A stretch of 64,000 nt of DNA from contig NZ_CP059165.1 of assembly GCF_013466425.1 (NCBI RefSeq), positions 3,038,001 through 3,102,000 of the forward strand, written 5' to 3'. Position 1 is the stretch's first letter, and the number at the start of each line of letters is the position of its first letter. Under the pieces are notes generated by a model. It saw only the letters and a list, made by a program, of their open reading frames with translations, ran no database searches and had not been told where the DNA came from. Source of the stretch: Mycobacterium vicinigordonae (GTDB lineage Bacteria; Actinomycetota; Actinomycetes; Mycobacteriales; Mycobacteriaceae). The translations under genes and the position numbers were made by a program. Shown here piece after piece: positions 16,589-24,553 of this stretch.

Positions 16589-17431
16589 TCATGGCTTGAG
16601 CGCGAACGCCGCAACGGCGTTGTCGTGCATGAACAACCGCTGCACCTCCGGTTTGAGGTCAAGCTCGGCCAGGCCGTCCAGTGCCGCCTCGAAGGTCAGG
16701 ATCGGCCAGTCGCTAGCCCAAATGCACTTGCGCCGCCCGTACGTGCGCAGGAAATGCTTGAACTGCGGCGGGTAGTACTTGGGCAGGTGGGCGCTGGTGT
16801 CGATCCACACGTTGGGGTGTTTGGCCGCAACGGCAATCATCTCGTCGGTCCACGGCCAACCGATGTGGCCGGCGACGAGGCGCAACCCGGGGAAATCGAT
16901 GGCGAGCCGGTCGATATGGCCCGGCCGTCCGGTCTCCGATGTGTAGGTGGAAGGGCCGGTCCCGCCCACCTGGATCTGCACGGTGATGTCGAGATCGTCG
17001 CAGGCGGCATACAGCGGATACCACTGGGCCTCGGTGGGCACCTTGTCCAAGATGAAGGGTTCGAGTTTGAGGCCCTTGAAGCCGTATTCGCCGACCAGTG
17101 CGCGCAACGTGTGCACCGCCGGCATCACCCCGTCCGGCGACCATGGGCTGACTGCGGCCATCCCGATCAAGCGGTCAGGGTAGCGCTGAATCGCTTCGAC
17201 GACGGCCTCATTGGGGATCAATGGTCCGGCCGAACAGATGGCCTTGTCGATGCCGGCCGCATCCATTTCCTCGATCATCGTCTGAAGCGGAATGCCGGCG
17301 CGCATCCGGGCCCCGTGCTCCATCCGGTCGGCGAGCGTGAAGTTGCGCGCCGGCATCTTGGCCACCGCATCGGCGGGCCAGGGCTGGACCCAGCCGTCGA
17401 TAATCGGAAAGTCCTGCGAGGTCACGGGCAT
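16589..17431 (-). CDS. Amidohydrolase-2 family protein with altered N-terminal metal site
   Basis: 280 residues. The TIM-barrel family features are GFKGLKLEPF, RLVAGHIGWPW (metal histidine) and CIWASDWPILTFE (conserved aspartate) near residues 165-235. The expected N-terminal H-x-H is replaced: the first strand reads IIDGWVQPWPAD, so two metal ligands are missing. Either the enzyme uses fewer ligands, as some decarboxylases and lactonases of the family may do, or it has lost hydrolase activity. Its start codon overlaps the stop of the upstream dehydrogenase (TGATG), showing coupled translation. It may hydrolyse or decarboxylate the product of that dehydrogenase. Confidence 0.85.
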   Translation of the reverse strand: MPVTSQDFPIIDGWVQPWPADAVAKMPARNFTLADRMEHGARMRAGIPLQTMIEEMDAAGIDKAICSAGPLIPNEAVVEAIQRYPDRLIGMAAVSPWSPDGVMPAVHTLRALVGEYGFKGLKLEPFILDKVPTEAQWYPLYAACDDLDITVQIQVGGTGPSTYTSETGRPGHIDRLAIDFPGLRLVAGHIGWPWTDEMIAVAAKHPNVWIDTSAHLPKYYPPQFKHFLRTYGRRKCIWASDWPILTFEAALDGLAELDLKPEVQRLFMHDNAVAAFALKP

Positions 17432-18570
17432 CAGCCTTTCGGCAGGCCGAGCACTCGCTCGGCGATCATCGTCTTGACGATCTCATCCGTTCCGCCCGCG
17501 ATATGGAAGGCCGGCGCTGACAACAGTACGAGTCGCCAGTCGTCGAGGCCTGCCTCGCGTCGCGACAGCCGGGTACCCAACGTTTCGGCGACGGCGTCCG
17601 CCAGCTTCGTGACCACGGTGCCGGTGGCAAGTTTGGCCAACGCTGTCTCAGGCCCGGGGGGCACGCCGGCCAGGATTCGTTGATGCGTTGCGGCTTCGAA
17701 GGCGGCCAGTGCGCGCTGTTCGATGACGGCGTCCAGGAACGTCTCGCGTGCGATGCCATTGGACCACCCCAGCACGCTGGCCTGACGTACCAGCCGTCCC
17801 AGCGAGCGCCCAAAGCTGGAGAAGCGCTCGAACCCCAGTGTGGTCATGGCCACCGCCCAGCCGCCACCTACCTCGCCGAGAATGGCCTCGGGCGGCAGGT
17901 CCACGTCATCGAAGAAGACCTCGGAAAAGGATGCGCCGCCCGTCATCTGCCGCAACGGGCGCACATCGATACCGGGACTGTTCATGTCCACGACGAACGC
18001 GGTGAGCCCACGGTGCCGTGGTTGTTCGGGATCGCTACGAGCCAGCAGATAGCCGAACTGGGCATGCCGGGCCTCGGACGTCCAGACCTTCTGGCCGGTC
18101 ACCCGCCACCCGTTCGCGGTGCGGGTCGCCCGGGTGGACACCCCGGCCAGGTCGCTGCCGGCACCGGGCTCGCTGAACAGCTGGCACCAAACTTCCTCGC
18201 CGCGCAGGATGGCCTCGCAGTGCCGTTTCTGCTCCGGTGTGCCGACGCTGAGCAATGTGGGTCCGACCATCTCGAGGGTGACGCCGAACAGGCCGCGTGG
18301 CAGGTCGTACTCCGATTCGAGGTCGGACCAGGCCAGGGCGTACGCCGATGGCAGCGCCCGTCCACCGACCTCGCGCGGCCAGGTCAGGCCGGCAAATCCG
18401 TGGTCGTAGAGCAGACGCTGCCAGGCGACACAACGCTGCTGCCATGCCTCGGGGTCGGCAATGGGACGGAACTGGGCGAACATCGCGTCGGGAAAGCCGT
18501 CGGGTCGATGCTCGGCGTGAGTGTCGAGAAACTCCTTGGCAAGTTTGACGAAATTGTCGAGCTGCTGCAT
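17431..18570 (-). CDS. Acyl-CoA dehydrogenase
   Basis: 379 residues from the ATG at 18570 (a GTG directly before it, 18573, is equally possible). Long-class FadE with LFSEPGAGSDLAGVSTRAT, GQKVWTSEARHAQFGYLL and C-terminal GGTDEIVKTMIAERVLGLPK. The N-terminal region is slightly divergent (LDNFVKLAKEFLDTHAEHRP). It is divergent from the dikinase-like gene; both are 49 bases from operator C. It is co-translated with the amidohydrolase that follows. The substrate is unknown. Confidence 0.9.
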   Translation of the reverse strand: MQQLDNFVKLAKEFLDTHAEHRPDGFPDAMFAQFRPIADPEAWQQRCVAWQRLLYDHGFAGLTWPREVGGRALPSAYALAWSDLESEYDLPRGLFGVTLEMVGPTLLSVGTPEQKRHCEAILRGEEVWCQLFSEPGAGSDLAGVSTRATRTANGWRVTGQKVWTSEARHAQFGYLLARSDPEQPRHRGLTAFVVDMNSPGIDVRPLRQMTGGASFSEVFFDDVDLPPEAILGEVGGGWAVAMTTLGFERFSSFGRSLGRLVRQASVLGWSNGIARETFLDAVIEQRALAAFEAATHQRILAGVPPGPETALAKLATGTVVTKLADAVAETLGTRLSRREAGLDDWRLVLLSAPAFHIAGGTDEIVKTMIAERVLGLPKG

Positions 18571-18622
18571 CACACTCTCTTTCGCGCCTGCGTCGCTCGG
18601 AGCGGCTTGGTAGTCTAAATAC

Positions 18623-18633
18623 TAACCTGGTTA
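18623..18633. promoter_or_regulatory. Operator site C (TAACCTGGTTA) in a divergent promoter
   Basis: Perfect core, centrally placed 49 bases from each of the two divergent start codons (18570 minus, 18683 plus). One site could control both transcription units. Confidence 0.85.
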
Positions 18634-18682
18634 TATGTTAGGGACATCATCCCGTATCAGGGTCCGTCGTGAGGAGGATCGG

Positions 18683-20350
18683 GTGGCATCATCGACATCC
18701 GCCGTCCGGGCCGAGACGTCCGACTCCGGACATCCCGCGGAACAGCTCGTCGTTCGCATCGACGGCGACAGCGTCCACCCCCGGATGTTGGTAGGCGGCA
18801 AGGCACATGGCCTCTCCAAGATTCGTCGCGCGGGGCTGCCCACCCCACCGGCATTCACTGTGACGGTCGACGCGTGCCGGCAGTACTTCGAGGCGCCCGA
18901 CGACCTTATGGACCGCCTCTGGCCGCAGATCCGCGATGGTCTGGCGTGGCTGGAAAGCGAATCGGGGCACACCTTCGGGCGGGGTCCGGTGCCTCTGCTT
19001 GTTTCGGTGCGCAGCGGCGCGCCGGCCAGCATGCCGGGAATGATGGACACCGTCTTGAACCTGGGCATCAACGACGAGGTCGAACGGGTCCTCGCCGACA
19101 GATGTGGCGCCGAATTCGCCCGCGATACCCACCGCCGGTTCCGGGACTTGTTCCGGCAGGTAGTTGCCCCGCCCGGCGGAATCGTCCCCGTCGATCCCTA
19201 CGCGCAACTGCGCGCCGCGGTCACGGCGGTGTTCGACTCCTGGAACTCGCCGCGCGCGGTCTCCTACCGGCGCCACCACAACCTCGAGGGCAAGATGGCT
19301 GGCACCGCCGTGACGGTGCAGGCCATGGTATTCGGCAATCTCGACGAACAGTCCGGCACCGGTGTGCTGTTCAGCCGCAATCCCCTTACCGGGCAGGCCA
19401 AACCGTTTGGCGAATGGCTGGCCCGCGGCCAGGGCGAGGACGTGGTCAGCGGCAAGTTCGATCCGCTGCCGCTGAGCGCTCTCGGCGAGCAACACCCCGA
19501 GATTCATGGGCAGCTGCTGCAGGCCGCGTCCTGGTTAGAAATTGAGGGCGCCGACGTGCAGGACATCGAGTTCACCGTAGAGTCCGGGCGCCTCTACTTG
19601 TTACAGACCCGAGCGGCGAAACGGTCGGCACGCGCCGCCGTGACCATCGCTGTCGCGTTGCAACAGGAGGGTCTGATCAGCATCAACGAGGCCCTCAGCC
19701 GCGTCACGGCCGCCCAGCTCGATGTCTTGCTCACGCCGGTGATCGAACCTGCGGCGCGGGCAGGGGCGACAGTGGTCGCCTCGGGGTTGGCCGCCTGCCC
19801 CGGTGTGGGCGCTGGACGAGTGGTTGCCGACAGCGACAGCGCCGAAGACGCTGCCGACGACGACGAGGACGTGGTGCTGGCCCGCGAAACTACCAGCCCA
19901 GACGACGTGGGAGGCATGATCGCGGCCCGCGCGATCATCACTGAACAGGGCGGCGCCACCTCGCACGCCGCCGTGGTCAGCCGCGAACTGCAGACTCCGT
20001 GCGTTGTCGGATGCGGCCGAGGCAGCCTGCGTGCATTGGTCGGGACGGACGTCACCGTCGACGGCGCCGAGGGGTTGGTGTATTCCGGCCTGCTGCCGTT
20101 GACCCAGCCCTCGGAGGACAGCGATCCCGAGATGGCGATGCTGCTGAGTTGGGCGCGATCACGCAGTCCTGTCCGGGTGGTACAGCGTGACGCCGCCAAC
20201 TCCGCCGTCCCGCGGGTTGATCACCGGGATGCGGCGACCGTGTGGCAGGCGCTCGAAGCCGGGGAAAGCATGGTGGCCGCTGAGCATCCGCTCCCGGTAC
20301 TGCTGATGATTCTTGAGCGGACACGAAACGCGGCGGGCGCTTTAGGCTAA
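18683..20350 (+). CDS. Pyruvate-phosphate-dikinase-like protein: ATP-grasp plus mobile His domain, no PEP-binding barrel
   Basis: 555 residues from the GTG at 18683, with GAGGAGG five bases upstream; an ATG at 18635 would start inside the operator region. Residues about 38-330 are the ATP-binding half (LVGGKAHGLSKIRRAG, GTGVLFSRNPLTGQAKPFGE, IEFTVESGRLYLLQTR). Residues about 360-470 are the PEP-utiliser mobile domain with the phosphorylatable histidine in GGATSHAAVVSREL. The C-terminal PEP/pyruvate barrel of real dikinases is absent, as in mycobacterial PpdK-type short proteins. It could phosphorylate its histidine from ATP, but the acceptor is unknown; the fusion protein at 54759 is a candidate partner. 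Shares operator C with the divergent dehydrogenase. Confidence 0.88.
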   Translation: MASSTSAVRAETSDSGHPAEQLVVRIDGDSVHPRMLVGGKAHGLSKIRRAGLPTPPAFTVTVDACRQYFEAPDDLMDRLWPQIRDGLAWLESESGHTFGRGPVPLLVSVRSGAPASMPGMMDTVLNLGINDEVERVLADRCGAEFARDTHRRFRDLFRQVVAPPGGIVPVDPYAQLRAAVTAVFDSWNSPRAVSYRRHHNLEGKMAGTAVTVQAMVFGNLDEQSGTGVLFSRNPLTGQAKPFGEWLARGQGEDVVSGKFDPLPLSALGEQHPEIHGQLLQAASWLEIEGADVQDIEFTVESGRLYLLQTRAAKRSARAAVTIAVALQQEGLISINEALSRVTAAQLDVLLTPVIEPAARAGATVVASGLAACPGVGAGRVVADSDSAEDAADDDEDVVLARETTSPDDVGGMIAARAIITEQGGATSHAAVVSRELQTPCVVGCGRGSLRALVGTDVTVDGAEGLVYSGLLPLTQPSEDSDPEMAMLLSWARSRSPVRVVQRDAANSAVPRVDHRDAATVWQALEAGESMVAAEHPLPVLLMILERTRNAAGALG

Positions 20351-20383
20351 CCAGGATCGCTAATTAGATGAGACGATGATCAA

Positions 20384-21139
20384 GTGTATCCCCAGCACGA
20401 CGCCGTAACGCACCCTACCGCCGGCCAGCAAGTAGCCGACAACATCCGCCGCAAGATCATCCTCGGCGAGTTCCGTGACGGCGATTTCCTGCCCAACGAG
20501 GCGCAACTTCTCGCGCAGTACGGTGTCTCGCGCCCCGTTTTACGGGAAGCTATCCGGATTCTGCAGTCCGAGTCGTTGCTAACCATCCGCCGCGGTAGCA
20601 AGGGTGGTGCTCGAGTCAACGCCCCCCGGCCCGAACCGGTCGCGCGCCAGGCTGGCGGGTTGCTGCAGTACGGTCACACCACCGTCTTCGACGTGTTCCG
20701 CGCCCGCGCGATCATCGAGCCTCCCGCGGTGCGGTTGCTGGCCGAGAACTCGACGCCGCTGACAGTGCAGCGGTTGCGGGAAGCGCTCGAGCAGGAGGCC
20801 AATGCCGTCAACGACCCGCGTCGATGGGGCAAGGCGCACGCCGAATTCCACACGTTGGTGGTCGAACTGTCCGGCAGCAATACCCTCGCGTTGTTCGCCC
20901 ACATCATGAGTGAGATCACGACGGCGCACACGCAGGCCGTTTGGAAGCACGCGACCGACGATGCGCAGAAACGCGCTGACGCTGAACTGGCGCACCGCGT
21001 GCACCGGAAGCTGGTGCGCCTGGTCGAAGATGGCAAGGCCGCCGATGCCGAGCTGCTGTGGCGCCGGCACCTGGAGGAGACCACCGAGAAGATGCTCGAC
21101 AGCCAGGGCCAGCGAGAGCTGCTCGACCTCATCGGCTGA
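20384..21139 (+). CDS. FadR-type GntR regulator (FCD domain), copy 1
   Basis: 251 residues from a GTG. N-terminal winged helix: NIRRKIILGEFRDGDFLPNE, recognition helix GVSRPVLREAIRIL, wing RRGSKGGARV. The C-terminal FCD domain carries the expected metal or ligand histidines in AEFHTLVVELSG and the AHRVHRKLVRLV helix. FCD regulators usually sense carboxylic acids or acyl-CoAs and repress catabolic genes. It follows the dikinase-like gene by 33 bases and precedes the dehydrogenase behind operator D, so it sits between two strong operators. Its paralogue at 38079 has the same predicted length and near-identical DNA-contact residues. Best candidate for binding the TAACCTGGTTA palindrome, unproven. 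Confidence 0.92.
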   Translation: MYPQHDAVTHPTAGQQVADNIRRKIILGEFRDGDFLPNEAQLLAQYGVSRPVLREAIRILQSESLLTIRRGSKGGARVNAPRPEPVARQAGGLLQYGHTTVFDVFRARAIIEPPAVRLLAENSTPLTVQRLREALEQEANAVNDPRRWGKAHAEFHTLVVELSGSNTLALFAHIMSEITTAHTQAVWKHATDDAQKRADAELAHRVHRKLVRLVEDGKAADAELLWRRHLEETTEKMLDSQGQRELLDLIG

Positions 21140-21162
21140 CCCGCGCCCCAATCGCGATAACC

Positions 21163-21173
21163 TAACCTGGTTA
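21163..21173. promoter_or_regulatory. Operator site D (TAACCTGGTTA), perfect core overlapping a -10
   Basis: Perfect core. The right arm runs directly into TATACT at 21172-21177, a good mycobacterial -10 element, 29 bases before the dehydrogenase start. Repression by promoter occlusion is implied. Confidence 0.85.
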
Positions 21174-21205
21174 TACTATTCTCCAGTCGGGTGGAGGAGA
21201 GTGAT

Positions 21206-22219
21206 TTGAGTTCCGAGTTGCTGGCGGACCTGCGGACGACTACTCGTCAGGCGCTGAGCGCCGGTACCGGTGACGTTGTCGACGAACTGGATCTGGCTGG
21301 GCTGCTGGTGGATTCCGGCCGCGGTGGCCTTGGTCTGGGAGATCGGGAAATGGTACTCGTGGGCACGGAGCTGGGCCGAGCGCTGTCGCCATCGGCCTTT
21401 CTGTCGACGGCGGTCTTGGCGGTCGCTCTGCTTGCACCGGGCGACACCGCCGCAGCCGACGAGACGCTGGCCGGGGTGGTGGCCGGCGACATTCGCTGCG
21501 CCGTAGCGCTGTTCGACTCTGAATCATGCTGGGCCGCAACGCCTGCCGTGGACGCAACCGAAGCCGACGGCGGAGGCTGGCTGCTCAGCGGAACAATGTG
21601 GGGAATCTCAACGCCGTCGCGCCCACACGTGATTCTGATCCATGACGGCGCCGCACTGTTCGCGGTGGCCGCCGGTGACGTTCAGATCGAGGTGGAGGAC
21701 CAGCTGGACCCGAGTCGTGGGCTGATCAAGCTCGAGCTGTCTCGAACGCCGGGAAGACTTCTCGCGACACCCGCAGTGGAGGCTATCGCTACGGCCTACC
21801 GGCGCGGGCTGCTGGCGGTGGGTGCCGAGCAACTCGGTGTGGCCCGCGCGTGCCTGGACATGTCCGTGGAACACGCAAAATCCCGCAACCAATTCGGCTC
21901 GCCGATCGGTTCATTCCAGGCGATCAAGCATCGTTGTGCCGAGGTGTTCCTCGATGTCGAACTCGCGCAGGCGGTTCTCGACCACGCTGTGCAGACTGGG
22001 GTGGCCGCCGACGCCGAGCTGGCGTTCGTCGTCGCCACCCGCGCGGCACTCTCGTCTACCGACGCATGCATCCACATTCATGGCGGCATCGGTTTCACCT
22101 GGGAACATCCCGCGCACCGGTACCTGCGACGCGCCAGGGTCAACGCCACGGTGATGGGTGCCTCGGCGACGCATCGGGATGCCATTGCGGCGTCGCTCGG
22201 GATCGATACGGAACTTTGA
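21206..22219 (+). CDS. Acyl-CoA dehydrogenase, short (GGxGxTWE) type
   Basis: 337 residues from a TTG at 21206, chosen because GGAGGAG lies six bases before it; the frame is also open from a GTG at 21191, which lacks an upstream ribosome site. The N-terminus is reduced. The C-terminal half is clear: HAKSRNQFGSPIGSFQAIKH and HIHGGIGFTWEHPAHRYLRRA. Same subclass as the products at 7408 and 9768. No long partner is adjacent on this strand; the dehydrogenase at 17431 is the nearest candidate. Under operator D. Confidence 0.88.
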   Translation: MSSELLADLRTTTRQALSAGTGDVVDELDLAGLLVDSGRGGLGLGDREMVLVGTELGRALSPSAFLSTAVLAVALLAPGDTAAADETLAGVVAGDIRCAVALFDSESCWAATPAVDATEADGGGWLLSGTMWGISTPSRPHVILIHDGAALFAVAAGDVQIEVEDQLDPSRGLIKLELSRTPGRLLATPAVEAIATAYRRGLLAVGAEQLGVARACLDMSVEHAKSRNQFGSPIGSFQAIKHRCAEVFLDVELAQAVLDHAVQTGVAADAELAFVVATRAALSSTDACIHIHGGIGFTWEHPAHRYLRRARVNATVMGASATHRDAIAASLGIDTEL

Positions 22220-22297
22220 CGCAGACAAGGACTTTGGGACTCTGAAGCCGCGTTCGGCCGGCTCGGCGAGCTGGCAGCCGAAAGAATCGATGCAACC

Positions 22298-22432
22298 TCA
22301 GCCCGGAGGCATCGTTGGCGGCGCACCCGGCGAGTACGCGGGAGGCGGGTAGACGCCTCTGAGGATCCAGCTGAACGCCTTGATGCCGAACTCAAGTTCG
22401 TCGCTGGCGTCGTAATCGAGACTCGGGTCCAT
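22298..22432 (-). CDS. Small acidic and proline-rich protein, 44 residues (candidate gene)
   Basis: An ATG at 22432 with GAAGGG seven bases upstream opens a 44-codon frame ending at a TGA at 22298-22300. It starts MDPSLDYDASDELEFGIK, continues with an aromatic stretch (FSWILRGVYPPP) and ends in a Pro/Gly-rich tail. 35 of 44 codons end in G or C, as expected for a coding frame here. No other gene on either strand uses this space, and operator E lies 95 bases upstream with nothing else to control in this direction; TAATCT between them could be a -10. I do not recognise the family. It could be a small regulator or an enzyme-associated peptide. Confidence 0.5.
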   Translation of the reverse strand: MDPSLDYDASDELEFGIKAFSWILRGVYPPPAYSPGAPPTMPPG

Positions 22433-22527
22433 CTGCTAGCCCTTCGACGCTACTGAGCACTCATCTGAAGAAGTCGATTAGATTATTGCACCTGCACAAC
22501 CAAGTTGAAAGAGATGGTGCACTTATT

Positions 22528-22538
22528 TAACTAAGTTA
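22528..22538. promoter_or_regulatory. Operator-like site E (TAACTAAGTTA)
   Basis: The TAAC and GTTA arms are perfect and the three-base centre differs. It sits in the gap between the converging lipoprotein gene and the 44-codon ORF and points only to the latter. Confidence 0.6.
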
Positions 22539-22616
22539 GGGCGCTCCGCACGGGCCCACCAGCACAGGGACCAGTTTGGTATCGATGAGTTTCTCTGGCC
22601 CACAGGGCTTTCAGGG

Positions 22617-23051
22617 TTAGCATGCCACTTTGACGGTGAAGTCGTTCGTGGTTCGGGTGTGCGGTTCCTTGGTGCCGAAGCCGACCGCGGAACCGGTGAA
22701 CGTGTACGTCTGTGCGACCATGCCAAACTGCGCGCTACCCTCCAGATTCTGCCAGTAGCCGCCGGAGAATCCATCGAAATCATTGAAGGTCAATGATTTT
22801 GGCGTTTGCGTATCGGACCCCAACAGCACCGTGATCCCGGGGCCAGTGCCGATCTCTATTACTGTGAAGCCATTAGCGACGCTCTGGCATTCAACCTCAT
22901 GGATGGGAATGGTTGTGGTGCCGTTCATGGTGACCTGAGCCGTGCCGGCCAGCAAGGTGCCAGTCGGCGGTTTGGCGGCGATCGGTTCGGATGAACACCC
23001 CGCCACGCTCATGAGCAACACCGAAACTGCGGCTAGGTTGTGACGCTGCAT
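22617..23051 (-). CDS. LpqH/LppE-type lipoprotein
   Basis: 144 residues. The signal peptide ends in the lipobox SVAGC, with the lipidated cysteine at residue 19; GAGGTGA precedes the ATG. The mature part (TGTLLAGTAQVTMNGT, ECQSVANGFTVIEIG, LTFNDFDGFSGGYW) and the terminal FTVKVAC match the layout of the mycobacterial 19-kDa antigen family, which ends FEIEVTCS in LpqH. Two cysteines in the mature domain probably form a disulfide. Location: outer face of the plasma membrane or cell envelope. It is transcribed away from the mce operon. Function in the family is poorly defined. Confidence 0.88.
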   Translation of the reverse strand: MQRHNLAAVSVLLMSVAGCSSEPIAAKPPTGTLLAGTAQVTMNGTTTIPIHEVECQSVANGFTVIEIGTGPGITVLLGSDTQTPKSLTFNDFDGFSGGYWQNLEGSAQFGMVAQTYTFTGSAVGFGTKEPHTRTTNDFTVKVAC

Positions 23052-23749
23052 GGCTCACCTCGCTGTGGTTGCGGCCCAGTGGTCGCGGAAAGTCATGCTA
23101 GCCACCCCGGCGTCCGCATGCTAGCTGCTGCCTCGGCAAAAGCCTGGCTGACCGAAGGGCCGATTCTGGGTTCACCGCGCACTAGCGGTGCGATACCCAT
23201 TGGAGTAGCGCAACGCTGGATATACGCTTGGACCCTCGTCGCCGGAGCCGCGCAATGCGGATCGCTCCGAGACTTGTCGATTTCGTTGCTGGCGCTGACG
23301 CGCGCGTTTGACTATTTGTTCCACTCATCATCGCTAGCTAACCATGCCTGGGTACCCTGGGCGCGCCAGCCTGACCGCTTCAGTCGGCCGCCTCGGCGAT
23401 GCCAGGCGCCGGCGCGAAAACGCTGCTCGCGGCTGTCCCCGCTGATTTGCCTTTGACCAGTTGATACCGCGGAAAATGAACTGCTGCGGGCGGTATTCCA
23501 ACGATGCCTTCCGGCCACCTGCCCGGTTGCCCGGAAATGCCCCGAGTCGTCCCCAGCAAAGGCTGTGTGCGGCCACGTACAGCAAAGAGCACTTGGGTTA
23601 CTAGGTAGTCTTCGTTGCTGACGTGAAACGCGGTGTCGCAGTGTTGCCAGAGCTAGAGTAGGTGCGGTATCGTCGTGCGGCATCCTCCCGTGCTGTGCGT
23701 CAGATTTCATGCGGAGGCCGGTGTTTCGTTACTGGAGGGAACCATCGCG
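23052..23749. other. About 700 bases without a convincing gene, upstream of the mce operon
   Basis: Open frames on both strands here have poor composition and no recognisable domains, so I call none. Visible features are a 9-base direct repeat near 23094-23125 and a low-AT stretch around 23340-23420. The promoter of the mce operon should lie in this space or further down; no copy of the TAACCTGGTTA operator is present. Confidence 0.6.
23094..23125. repeat. Direct repeat CATGCTAGC x2
   Basis: CATGCTAGC occurs at 23094-23102 and again at 23117-23125, 23 bases apart start to start, about two helical turns. It lies just upstream of the lipoprotein start and could be a regulator site or chance. 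Confidence 0.4.
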
Positions 23750-23776
23750 ATGCCAGCCGCCAACGGATTTGGGTAG
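23750..23776 (+). promoter_or_regulatory. Eight-codon leader ORF in frame with yrbEA
   Basis: TGGAGGGA precedes an ATG at 23750 that encodes MPAANGFG and then a TAG at 23774. The same frame continues seven bases later with the GTG of yrbEA. Either this is a leader peptide that couples translation, or an amber codon has cut a longer yrbEA start. Confidence 0.4.
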
Positions 23777-23782
23777 CCACTA

Positions 23783-24553
23783 GTGGTCTCATCGCACTCA
23801 GCGCTCAAGCCCCTTCGGGAGATCGGCGGATTCACCGCCATGTCGCTGGACACCCTCGTCCAGTTCGCGCGACCGCCGTTCGCGTGGCGCGAGTTCGTTT
23901 ACCAAAGTTGGTTCGCCGCCCGAGTCTCGCTGGTTCCGGCCATCCTGCTGGCGATCGTGTTCAACGCGTTTGTCATATTTTTGCTGGACGTCCTCATCTT
24001 CGAGATCGGTGCCGCTGACAACTCGGGAACTGGGGCGGCCCTTGCGGTGGTCGCTCAGATCGGACCGGCGATCACCGTGTTGGTAATCGGGGGTGCGGCG
24101 GCCACCGCCATGTGCGCCGATCTCGGCGCGCGCACGATCCGCGAAGAGATCGACGCCATGAAAGTGATGGGTATCAACCCAATTCAGCGACTGGTAGTAC
24201 CTCGGGTCGCGGCACTGACCCTGAACAGTTTCTTGCTCAGCGGACTCGGGACAGCTGTCGGGTTGGCTGCCGACTACATGTTCGCGGTCTACGTCACCAA
24301 CGTGAACCCCGGTGCCTACGCGGCCAGTTTGACCTTGCTCATCGGACTTCCGGATGTGGTCATAGCGGTCATCAAGGCGACCCTGTTCGGGCTCGCGGCC
24401 GGATTGATTGCTTGTTACAAGGGACTCACCGTGGGCGGCGGACCGCAAGGCGTCGGTAACGCTGTAAACGAGACGGTCGTGTACACATTCATGGCCCTGT
24501 ACGTGATCAATACTCTGCTCAGCGCGGTACTCGCGCAGGTCCAAACCAAATGA
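23783..24553 (+). CDS. yrbEA: YrbEA (MlaE-type) permease of the mce transporter
   Basis: 256 residues, normal for YrbE. Five to six hydrophobic segments flank the conserved cytoplasmic helix DLGARTIREEIDAMKVMGI near residues 113-131, the signature that couples MlaE permeases to the MceG-type ATPase. Also typical are GAADNSGTGAA and GLTVGGGPQGVGNAVNE. With YrbEB it forms the membrane channel of an ABC-like lipid importer. Aligning with YrbE4A puts the start at or near the GTG at 23783. The ATPase is not encoded in the window, as usual for mce loci. It overlaps yrbEB by 4 bases. Confidence 0.95.
   Translation: MVSSHSALKPLREIGGFTAMSLDTLVQFARPPFAWREFVYQSWFAARVSLVPAILLAIVFNAFVIFLLDVLIFEIGAADNSGTGAALAVVAQIGPAITVLVIGGAAATAMCADLGARTIREEIDAMKVMGINPIQRLVVPRVAALTLNSFLLSGLGTAVGLAADYMFAVYVTNVNPGAYAASLTLLIGLPDVVIAVIKATLFGLAAGLIACYKGLTVGGGPQGVGNAVNETVVYTFMALYVINTLLSAVLAQVQTK

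Noticed and set aside
20347..20357. TAACCAGGATC at the end of the dikinase-like gene, ahead of the first GntR gene
   Set aside because: Left half-site only; it overlaps the stop codon and the right arm is lost. A weak autoregulatory half-site cannot be excluded.
23312..23710. Open frame of 132 codons on the minus strand upstream of the mce operon
   Set aside because: Biased Arg/Ser/Trp composition, no ribosome site, no domain, and competing frames of equal quality on both strands.
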